From the NCBI GenBank assembly GCA_047967505.1, contig CM106538.1: a stretch of 64,000 nucleotides of DNA, one strand, 5' to 3'. The translations under genes were made by a program, and so were the position numbers. The notes below the pieces were generated by a model, which saw nothing but the letters and a program-made list of their open reading frames with translations, was not told the origin of the DNA and did no database searches. This document shows positions 44,277 through 54,739 of the stretch, one piece after another (position 1 is the stretch's first letter; each line of letters opens with the position of its first letter). This stretch comes from Dipteris shenzhenensis (Eukaryota > Polypodiophyta > Polypodiopsida > Gleicheniales).

Positions 44277-45686
44277 ATGGCTGACACAGGCTTCGGCCTC
44301 GACGCTCAGCTCCTCTCTGACCCTGTCTCTTACGTCCATGACAACGACGATGAAGAAAGCGGGGACGGTGCACGAATTTTGTACAGGGCGTCTTTCGAAG
44401 AGCTCGAAGAAAACATTCTTGGTTACGAGACTGCACAATGGGTTTTGCTCTCTTTGATGTTGATCTTGGCCTGGGGTGTTGGCATCTTGATGTTGCTCTA
44501 TCTGCCCTTACGAAGGTATGCAGTTCGACAGGACATTCGCTCCCGCAAACTCTATGTGACCACAAATGCTATTGTGTACAAGGTTGGTCATCGTGGAGTA
44601 TCACTGCGTTCCGAAGCTTGGATTTTTCGTTCTCCGATCATGCCGGTTTTTGCTTCCTGTCTGATGCGTGGTACGAACTTCCCTATGCAGGTTAAAAGGC
44701 CAGTCTTTCTTCCTTGTTTTGGATTTTCTAGGCGGGAGAAGCATATACTTTTACCCTTGGTCACCGATGTGGCGATCGAGCAAGGTATGAATTCTGAGCT
44801 TGGTGCTGTTCTGCACGTTGTGCTCGCTTGAGTTGCCAGTAGATAAGAGTCCATCTATCAGGTTGTTTGCAGGCTTCTTATGGCATATATTCTATAAAGA
44901 TTGAAAACGCCAGTCAGAGGAGGCCTCCTCCAGGCGACGATCTACAGATTCTTGGGATTGTTAACCCCAGAATGTTTCGGAAGGTGCGTGCCAAACCTAC
45001 AGGGGCGTCAGGGGCTACCATTTGAAGTGAACGGAACCCGCTGCCCGTCTCTTCGAAACATGGCTCTCGAAGGACATTGGTGGCCCCACGCATTAACGCT
45101 AACAACCATTTCCATCTGTAGGTGGTACTTATGGCTCTTTCAAATATAAGACGGGAACAGGGAACCGTTAGAGGTCACGTTCCTGGAAAATCAGCGTACG
45201 AGGATGTTCATGTTGATGTGCCCACATCGCTATCTGAAAGGACTCCATCGCTGGGGTGGGCGTGGCAGCAAGGTGGAACGGGATTGTCATCTTGGCAGGT
45301 GGGAAATTCTGTGAGTTTATCTTGTTCGTTCCTGAGCTCTTACTGTCATGGATTACAATATTCGTTTGGGCCGTTACAGATGTCTTACGCGCCAGTGAAT
45401 GAAGTGTTATATGAGAATCCCACTGTTTATGGAGGTGCTTTCATGAAACGGTTGGACGAAATCGAAAATTCAATCAAGGTAAGGAGATCTGATTTGAGGG
45501 TTCTTTTCTTCTTAAAGCTAGATTTTGTACTTCATACAACTATCAGGGGAAATGCTGCCGGTTTACACTGCTTGCAATTCCTCTTAACAGAGGATCGAAG
45601 TTCTGATAGAGAGGCCGCTAGCAAGGTCAATGGATATCTCTTCTGACAAAACGCACTCTCAGTCAGGTGTACTTTGCACTCCTTGA
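44277..45686 (+). CDS. Plant membrane-anchored protein of unknown function (301 aa, six exons; DUF7642-like, tentative)
   Basis: Exons are 44277-44582, 44691-44784, 44862-44983, 45122-45310, 45380-45478 and 45591-45686, all GT-AG. The phases keep one frame of 301 residues ending CTP-stop. An acidic N-terminus (DNDDEESGDG) is followed by one strong transmembrane helix (VLLSLMLILAWGVGILMLLY, about residues 60-79). Then come RQDIRSRKLYVTTNAIVYK, the Cys/Phe-rich FLPCFGFSRREKHILLP, VTDVAIEQGCLQASYGIYSI, a PH-like beta pattern and NPRMFRK. A low-complexity linker leads to a short helical tail (MKRLDEIENSI...IEVLIE) that could form a coiled coil. I recall this pattern in conserved plant proteins listed only as domains of unknown function; the DUF number is from memory. 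The protein is probably membrane-associated and its biochemical role is unknown. No stop or shift breaks it. Confidence 0.85.
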
Positions 45687-46600
45687 AGTTGGCCTGTACT
45701 ATGTAGGTTGTACATATTTACAAGACATGTCAATGCACATCGAGCCTCTTTGTATTGGACAATAATTATTTACATTATTCATGCAAGGTCTGCCAATTTC
45801 AGGCGCCATGTATCATATCCAAATCAATGGGCTTAGTATGTTTGGAAGAAATGTAAGGAAATTTGAGAGATGCAAATTGCAATTATAGATTTTGAAGAAG
45901 AACGAAGGGCTAACGATATTTGGTTTCAGGGATCTTTGAATGCATTTTCAAAAAAGAGATCAATGGATCTTTGACTTGGTAGTTGGCTCCAGGTGGTTGT
46001 TTGCACATTGTGAAAAACTATGGAGCTGCTCATGCTTATAGCCTGTGGGTTTGAGGACTTGACAATCGGCCTCCCATAGAGACTCTGCCAGCCAATAATA
46101 TGTATGGTGAATTTGCAAGGACTGAAACGAACATTGGGTTTTAAGGTCGAGTGTTTAGGGCATATCATGCCATGCTTGTGAACAACAAGCAGGTGGTTAA
46201 AAACTATCTGCATGGGATCTTGTCTTAAAGGTGCCCTCCAAAGCGATATGGAATCAAAATTGTTGATGCCATGTACAAGATTAAAGTCAGTGATTGATGA
46301 CTGATATATTGTTACACGATAATCAGAGAATTCTTACTCTGATTATTACAATGCGACAATCAAAACTGCTGATTTTGGAGTCTCAACAGATTTTAAAAGG
46401 GCCTGTGGTACTGTGTCAACTGTTTGCGAAAGGGCCTGTGCTACTATGTCATTGTAGCTAGTCCCTGCTATGCATCACTGAGTTTATGGTCATTATGTCA
46501 AAGCTGCAGTGTCTGTCTTGCTAGAGAATCTCAACTACCTCAGAGAAATGGCTCGGATACCATGTCAGAGAATTCATTTATGTGAAGTGTATGGTGTATA
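45687..46600. other. Downstream region, no gene seen
   Basis: The first part should be the 3' UTR of the 301-aa gene. The rest is unremarkable AT-rich DNA. Confidence 0.4.
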
Positions 46601-47340
46601 TGTTGGTTTATTAGGGGTCACCTGAGACTTCCGCATCTGTGAGCCCTCAAATGAGGACATGGGGGAGGTGTACCCACAGCATATTAGGTGTCAGAGTGAG
46701 GCCACTTGCGGAAGTCCAAAGGCTGCCACATGGGCAGATCTCAGTGCATATAAAGGAACTGTTGCACAGTCCCTGGAAGAGAGAAGTGCAGTCAGTGGGT
46801 GCGGCATATGCAGCAGTGGTTTCTGGCTGCTCAGGGGTTGCTTAGGACAAGTTGTCAGACTGCAGGTGCTGGTCAGGTCTACCTGTCTGGACGGCAGGAC
46901 AGCAGGTCAGGCCTACACAGGCACAGTCTGCAAAAGACAGGAAGGCCAACTGCAGACAGCAGTTGGGTTAGTACAGGAGGTGCTTGAACCAGTAGGTTGC
47001 TTCCATGTGGCAGTCCAATCGGCCGACAGCTGGAGACTGGTTGGCAGCTACAGACTCTGTTGGCCCAGTTTGTAGGTCTGGTAAGGTAGATCCTAGTTTG
47101 GGTCAGACAGATCGAGGACAGATCTAGGGGCTTCTAGCCTATAAATATAGGCCCCATTGGGGGTCCAGATATAATCCTGTGCCTCAAGTTTGGGCTGCAT
47201 CCAGAGCAGCAAGGGGGCCGAGGCTATGTCAGGGAAAGTCTCTGCAGTAGCAGATCTTTAGCAGGAAGAAGAGTCGATTGGAGCAGGATCTTTCCAGCCT
47301 AGTAAGCTTCATTGGAGCACAGCCTACTAAGCTAACTGGG
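46601..47340 (+). repeat. Diverged LTR-like sequence
   Basis: It starts TGTTGGTTTATTAGGGGTCA and has GAGCCCTCAAATGAGGACAT and GCCTATAAATATAGGCCCC. These correspond in order to the start, early block and TATA region of the two solo LTRs further right. The 3' end and a TSD could not be defined. Confidence 0.45.
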
Positions 47341-47344
47341 TATA

Positions 47345-49855
47345 ATTCAAAGTGACTCCAGTATAGCTGCTTATGCTTTGGCACTGACGACGACATAAGT
47401 GTTGCTTTGCTTGCTAAGTATGTCTTCCTTTTGTTTGTCATAAAAGTTTTTGTTTACCTCTTTTTTCTTCGCTTTCATTTTCTCTTTTATTTTCTTTGTA
47501 GATTTTTGATCTTTAGAACAACAAAAATTCTAAATTTGTATGATTGGACTTATTCTAGCCTTACAAAGGTATATATATAATTCAAAGTGACTCCATCAAA
47601 TCTCGCATCCAAAGTGGTCAAGAAATCATTGAAAGTGTCCTTTGTGATCAAATCTTCATATAGATCAGTCCCAGATAGGTCCATACCATGATATGCACCC
47701 TGAATTTCGTTCTGGGGAGAGTGATTCTATTCAGCCATAGGAAATTTCTGCAAATCGTTGAAATTGGAAGGTTGCAGGCTGAGAGATTGAAATCAGCTGT
47801 TTTGGGCAGAAATTTCAACTTTGAAATGTGAAAACTGCCTGGGAATAGGAGCAAACGAGTCTGGCGCAAATTAGGAGCTTGGAAGAGGTAAGCAAAATCT
47901 GAAATGGGACCCTAAAGAGGGAGAACTGCAATTCGTGAGAGCAAGAGAGGGATGTCTAGAACAGCAAATCCAGTGGGCAAGGGGTGAAACAATGAAGAGG
48001 AAGAGCTGGAAATCAGTTGAATTCTGTGTAATAGATACATTCTCTGAATCGCAATAGTTGTAGGAGAAACTTTGGTGGATGGAAGTACTGCGCCAAGAGT
48101 ATAGACTGATGTAGAAGTGAAAAGAGATGCTGGCCCTAAAGACGTGCTTTTTTCCAAAAGCTAACTGCTTTTAGAAAGCATTTTCCAACAAACCACTGCT
48201 TTTCCCAAAAGCTTCCTTCAAAGGCTACATTTATTTCAAAAGCTTTCCCAGAGAAGCTATTTCTTTCCTTTCCAATAAACATTGCTTTCCTTCCAAAAGC
48301 TAACAGTTTTTTGGAAAACTCAACTTTTGGGATGCTTTTTTCCCTAAAAACTGTGGAAAGCCTTTGCCTTTTAAAAGGACTCTCGGCCAGATTCGGCCCA
48401 AAAAGGAGGGATTAGTATGCGATTCAGTCTGCTCCCCCTATTGGCATCATTAACCTAGATGGCACTGACTTCCTAGGGCTCTACCAGTCTATGCGCAGCA
48501 ATTGAACCACAAATTGCCTTCCAAAAGCTTGGAATTCACAAGCCTACAATGATTTGCCTTCTTCTTCTTCCATTCCAATGCATCCAACAGTGGTTTCAGA
48601 GCAGCTTCTATCCTGTTCTTGTGCGCACATGAAGCTGCCCCCCAGTTTGCTCCCCTTGCTTACAACTCGACTTCAGCTCCACATAGCTCCTATCACTTGT
48701 TGAAGCTTCCACGTAGCTTAGACAGCTCCGTGACTATTCCTTGAGCATTTGTGTCGCCATTTTAGAGGTCTGCGTTGACTTGTTAGAGAGATATCTCTTG
48801 GAATAGCTTCATCTCATCTGCATTGCACCTGCGACGTGCTGGAAGTCCTGGCTTCATTTCTACAGCTCATTTCTTCGCCATTTCAGCTCTAGTTGGTTGC
48901 GCCTATCGTGCGCGGTGTTGCTGAAGTTCTCTCCAAGACATTGTTGCTTGATTGTGCAACCAAACTGCACTGGAAATAGCTGCCAAACAGTGCGCAGCCA
49001 GTCACAACTGTTTCTTTGCATTTGCGCTTCTATTTGGCAGCTACAAGACTGCCTACAGCAGCTCTGTACAAGTGCAATCACGTCCTTGAACTGTTTGGTC
49101 AGGTTCATGTCCGTTACACTGTATGGAATCATTGGCTGCCTCTGTTCGTACTATTGCGTGGTCATTTGTGCCACTGCTTGTTAGTTCAGCTCTGAGTTGA
49201 GCAGTCCATACGGTGCTACACACTGTTGGTTTCATTTTTAGTTGAGAGTTTCTGCAACAGGCTCTTTTCAAGCTCCCATTTGCAGTTTGGAGATTGTATT
49301 TGCAGGTTCGTCAAGAAAGTTGACTTTGGGAGTGCTGGAAATGTGAGAAATTGGGGCTTCTAAGTACATTCACAGCATATTGCAATCAGAATTGAAAATT
49401 GTGGGGTTTTCTTTGGATTTCTTTTGGCTCATTTGCTCTCCACAAATCTGGGGCTTTATCCAAATTTGCAATCAGGATTGCAAGGAGTGCTTGGTAAGGC
49501 CTTGTCCTCCATTTTTTGCTCATTTCGGTTTGCCAGAATTAGGGCTCTTGCTCCCATTGCTCTGTCTTGGGGATTTTTTATCAAAGGGAGCTAGAGTGCT
49601 CCTACTTAGAAACAATGACACCGATTGGCCCCAAACGTTGGCGCTCCTCGCGGTATTTCTTTAATATTTTTCGAAGCGGCTTCTTACAAGGTCTCCTGAA
49701 AGTTGCTCCACTGGCAAACCACTGCCCATAGACTTCCAATATCCTGCACACCTTGCAATCCTTGCTCAATCTTATATGGCGAATAGGCATCCAATTACTA
49801 GGCAATCTTGCATTTTCCATGCCAACCAAGTTTGCAACAAAACCCCAAAGGCATC
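47345..49855. other. Intergenic, no gene supported
   Basis: A 19-base direct repeat (ATAATTCAAAGTGACTCCA) occurs at 47342 and about 47578. The stretch 48140-48370 is rich in AAAAGCTT-like words. No protein recognised. Confidence 0.4.
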
Positions 49856-49856
49856 A

Positions 49857-50879
49857 ACTGACTCTGCGCTTTTTGCACCTGCACAACCCAGTGCCCAACC
49901 AGCTAGACACGGCTGAACATTTGTAGAAAAGCCCCAGACAGCCAAACTTTGGTACAATCAATCCACCAAGCACTTCCATACAAGTCGCCCTTATTTGTAG
50001 CCCTCCTAGCCATTGTCCAACAGCAAAAACCAACCCTTCTTGGCGAGGAATCACTCTCAAACGCAATAACCAACCAGCAACCAGTCCAAGAACGGCAAAA
50101 GCAGGTAAAAGCTAGTCTTCCTTTGTTGAGAATCCACAGAAATCAGTTCACCTGGGCTGGAAAGCCCTAGATCTTGCAAAGAATAGTTGACTCTGCCTTC
50201 ACGCAGCCCCAAAAGTGACTTAGAATAGGTCGCCCAAGCTTGGAAAGCTCCAAAACCAGCAGCAACAGCCTAAAAGCAACAAAAAACAAGTCGAAATCCT
50301 TGTAGAATAGTTGATTCTGCCTTGGCACGGTCCCAAAAGCAACTTAGAAGAGGTCGCCCAAGCTTGGAAAGCTCCAAAACCAGCAGCAACAGCCCAAAAG
50401 CAACAAAAGACAAGTCGAAATCCTTGTAGAAGCTCTTGCTCAGCTCCAAAACAGCCCACAACACCTGCAGAGCCTCTATGCAGCTTGGAAGCAACAAAAG
50501 ACGAATTGATCTGGAGGCTCTTAGCACAAAATTCTGGCAACATTGGCAGCCCAACAACAGTCCACAAAATGCTCTAGTAGTCAAAAATCAGCAAGGCGAT
50601 GTGATAGAATAGCCCTAGAGTACTTTCCCAGCCTATGACTTGCCTCTCCCTGTTCTTTTGTGGTCCAGATTATAGCCCTCAAAGTCCCGTGCCCAAAATA
50701 GCACTCTTTTGGCTCTCTGTTGCATCACTCTTTTGGCTCTCTATTGCACACTTTGATCCTAGGAATTGTAATTGGGTGCACATTCACAATTTCCAAGGGT
50801 CCACTAGGAATTTTAATTCCCCAAGTCTTGTGCACGTGGCCAGACTCTCCCGCTTTAGAGGCTCAAGGTATTCACGCGT
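49857..50879 (+). repeat. Tandem duplication, copy 1 (about 1.02 kb)
   Basis: It begins ACTGACTCTGCGC and contains CACCTGCACAACCCAGTGCC, CCTTCTTGGCGAGGAAT and CACAATTTCCAAGGGTCC; all recur in copy 2. Within it a roughly 130-bp unit (landmark GGTCGCCCAAGCTTGGAAAG) is itself duplicated at about 50180-50305 and 50306-50430. Confidence 0.9.
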
Positions 50880-51785
50880 GACTGACTGTGCACTTCTTGC
50901 ACCTGCACAACCCAGTGCCCAACTAGTTAGAAACAGCTGAACAATTGTAGAAAAGCCCCAAACAGCCAAACTTTTGTGCAAGTAATCTACCAAGCACTTT
51001 CAAACAAGTTGCACTTATCTGTAGCCCTCCTGGCCACTACCCAATAGCAAAAACCAACCCTTCTTGGCGAGGAATAAATCTCAAACGCAATAACCAACGA
51101 GCAACTAGTGCGGAAACGGCAAAAGTAGGCAAAAGCTAGTCTTCCTTTGCTTAGAATCCTTAGAAATTGGGTCACCTGGGCTGAAAAACCTTAGATCTTG
51201 CAAAGAATAGTTGATTTTGCCTTGGCACAACCAAAAACAGATCGAAATCCCTGTAGAAGCTCCTGCCTAGCTCCAAAACAGCCCACAACACTTGCAACAG
51301 CATCTATGCAGCCTAGAAGCAGCAAAAACGAACGTATCTGGAGGCTCTTGGCATAAAAACGAATTTCGTTTTTAAGCTTTTGGTAGCCTTGACAGCCCAC
51401 CAACAGCCCAGAGATTGCCTTGGTAGTAAAAAATCAGTAAGGCGATGTGATAGAATAGTTCTGGAGCACTTTCCCAGCCTGTGACTTGTCTCTCCTTGTT
51501 CTTCTGTGGTCCAGAAAATAGTTTTTAAAGCAAAGTCGACTTTTTTGCTTGCCTTTGCTTGCATGCCAAATAGGTGTATTGTGTTGATTTTAGAGTCCTA
51601 TGCCCAAAATAGCAATTTTTAATTACACCACCTTTTGGCCCCCTATTGCACACTTTGGTCCTAGGGCCTAGTAATTAGGCGACATTCACAATTTCCAAGG
51701 GCCCGTTAGAAATTTTAATTTCCCAAGTCTCATGCATGTGGCCAGACTCTCACGCCCCAGAGGCTCAAGGCAGTCACACGTAAAT
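50880..51785 (+). repeat. Tandem duplication, copy 2 (about 0.9 kb)
   Basis: This is head-to-tail with copy 1, starting ACTGACTGTGCAC at 50880 and ending near the GGCAGTCACACG landmark. It lacks the internal 130-bp duplication of copy 1. Confidence 0.9.
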
Positions 51786-52719
51786 TAGGAGTCGCGAATC
51801 AAAAGTTCCATAAATTCATGTCCTCGTGACAACACATTTATTTTTGGGTTTTTTTGCAATGGAAAACAATGATTGGCTTGCAATGTTGGCACCAACTATC
51901 CCATGTGGTCGTACATGGTGCGTCAATTGTTGGTTGCTAATATTTTGGGGTATTGTTACAAGATAGAGGTTAAACCTCTCTCTTCGGCATCCACTGCCAT
52001 TACATTGCTTCCATGGGTGGTGCTATTGTTATTACATCTAGCTGCTGCAGTGCCTCCCACACAGGATCAGATTTGATGCGATTAGAGAGATGCACATGCA
52101 CATGCATTGATTGCCTTATCTTGTAAGATGTTCATTATACCCCATATTTGGTCTTGCGAGATTGCAAAGGCTGCATGGGATACATTTGCAATCTTTATTA
52201 GATTCGGAATCAGGCTAAGGTTACTTTCTGGTGTAGGTGGTTGGACAATATCAAGATGGAAGAAGGGGATAGCATGCATGCCCATCTCACGAAAGTCAAG
52301 AACTTTAAGAAAGGAGCTCTCAAATCTTGATGAGATTGTGCAAGATTCTGAAGTTGTGTCTAGTACGCTTGAGTTCTTATCAGGGATTTGCAACGACATT
52401 GAGGTTAGTGGCCATGGTTACCCCAACCACTACACCTTTGATTACTTGCCGCCTTTCTCTTGCAGGAGAAACAAAGCCGCTCAAATAGGACTGCTTTCAT
52501 CAATGCAGACCAAGCCTTGCCATGGATGCCATGGGTTACCAAGGCAAAGGAAAGGGTGGTAAAAGTTTTAGCAAGCTACTTTTGCTACCTCATCTTCTCT
52601 TAGCCTCAGAGAAAAAGAAGCAGTAGCAAGGACTTGCAAATACTGCTGGTCTTGCTACATCATGATGAGTGGGCATTTGTTGCCGCATGCCACTACAATT
52701 TGTTGAAGCATGATGCAGC

Positions 52720-53869
52720 TGTTGGAAAGGTCACCTCCCCATTTGTAAGCCCCCAAATGAGGAGAGCGTGGGGGAGGGAGACCTAGGGCAGGATGTGCCC
52801 CAAAAGAAGAAAGAAGGGTACGTGGCAAGTCGTGGATCTCCTGATGTACAGGGCAGACATGTGGACATCAGGGACGTACAACAGCCTGATTGCGCAGGGA
52901 TTTCCAGCAAGGACAGACGGCGCAACAGTACGGAAGGGTACGGTATGCATACGTGGCTGTACGGGGCTGGGGAAAGCCTGGCAGGAGGCAAGGATGCTGC
53001 AGCAGGAAGGTGCCTGCATGAAGAAAGATACGGGGCAGATGGCAGAGGCTATGGGCAGGAGTACATCCTGCAATAGGGTCTCCAGCAGCAGCAAAGGGCA
53101 GCCTAGCAGCAGTCCAAAAGGGCCTGGCTAGGGCCCTTATATAGGGCTGGGACCTTGCCTTGATTGGAGGGCCAAAAGCCCTAGAAGTGTGGGCCAAAGG
53201 GTCCTAGTTTTGTGAGCCCTTAAAGGGCTGGTTGGGCTGAGCCAACCAGGTTGGTTGGGCCAGCCAACCTGGTCTGTCCAGTCGGCCCAGATTGGGACAG
53301 ACTGGTCGGGTTTTTGACAGGCCCCTAGGCCTATAAAAGGAGAGGCTTGTGGCTTCATTTCTTATCCAACTATCCAGCAAGTCAGCAACAGAGGAGCAGC
53401 AGGAGCAGCAGAAGCCTGATCTTTGGGCCTACATCCAGGAGGCAAAGCAGGGCCAGAGTTGCTGCAGACTGAGCTCACTTGGGGCTGAGCCTAGGCTGTC
53501 TACTAGGGCAGCAAGTTGCTGAGATCTTTGGACGGAAAGTCTACTTATGCTCGAGGTGGAGCACGCGGGCTCGAGTCTAGAGATATCCAGCAGATAGGAG
53601 GACCTTGTGGTAAGATAAGAGGACCACACCATTGGTGGGACTCTGGATCTATCTCTTTTGTATTGTGTCCATAGTTTTTGGACGGAAATGTATATTTTGG
53701 TGGTTTCTCTATCTGGCTAGTTCATTGTCTATTGATGAGTCTGCACGTCTATTGAATGCACATAATGAAGGTAGTTTGTGATTCCACATCCCACACCACA
53801 TTGTGTGAGCTCTTGGGCATTACTATCAGTCTTCCGCTGCGTGTACCCTTTGTTGGGTATTTTCTAACA
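52720..53869 (+). mobile_element. Solo LTR 1 (1150 bp), TSD GCAGC
   Basis: It starts TGTTGGAAAGGTCACCTCC and ends GTATTTTCTAACA, with TG...CA ends. It is flanked by GCAGC at 52715-52719 and 53870-53874. It aligns along its length with solo LTR 2, including GAGGAGAGC.TGGGGGAGGG, TATATAGGG, the TATA-like CCTATAAAAGGAGAGGC, GAGGTGGAGCAC.CGGGCTC and CAGTCTTCCGCT. No primer-binding site or internal region follows, so it is a solo LTR left by recombination. Confidence 0.92.
53330..53346 (+). promoter_or_regulatory. Likely LTR promoter TATA box
   Basis: GCCTATAAAAGGAGAGG is conserved at the same place in solo LTR 2 (about 58247-58263), with small changes, as expected for a retrotransposon core promoter. 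Confidence 0.6.
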
Positions 53870-54739
53870 GCAGCTTATTAGTTTATGCTTCTATGTTTGA
53901 TTGGTATTTTGATAGTGGTGCTTTTGAGCACAATACCTTTGCGAAAAGTTATTTTAGTCCTTGGATGATGTATCTTCGAGGGGCACAGTCACATGTGCCA
54001 ATAATGCAGCTTATATTGTGACAGGGATTGGTCAATTGGAAGTCACATCAATTTTGGGAGATACAGTTATACTGTTGGAAATATTGTATGTTCCAGATAT
54101 CAAAAAGATCTCAGCCATTTCTTCAAAGGGCTTCAGAGTTATTTTTGATGGTCATTGTGTTGTGTATGACGACGGGCATGATAACAACATAGTACTTACT
54201 GTAAGACTTATCTTGAGGGTTGCATCATCTTGATGCTTATGAGTACTGGCATGATAAAGCGTGGTACTTACTGGGCTAAATGCATCGGTTCTCCTTTCCC
54301 AAGAATGGGACTGTTGGTGCATCCAAGAAGTTGCACGTGGGGCATAGTGATATATGCAAACATATGCGAATTGCATCTCTAATCACCTTTATCCCTTGAA
54401 ATCCAAGTCTGATGTCTTTGCTTGTTTCAAGCATTCCCTTGCCATGGCTAGAAAATGAGAGTAGAAACAAGCTCTTGGCCCTTTGCATTGATAGGGGGTG
54501 AGTACATGTCCCATGAAATTTTTTGATTCTTTAGCGGTTGGGAGCTTTATACATCTATGCGAATGGAATTGCAAAGCGGAAGAATCAAACTTTGATGGAA
54601 ATGGTCAGCCTATACCTAAGGCTAAGTCTTTGCCCAACAGTTGTTGGTTGGATGCAATTGTGTGCACCAACTATGTGCTTAATAGAGCACCCACATGGAC
54701 ATTGAAGACAATCGCTCCCTATGAAGAGGGCTTATCATG

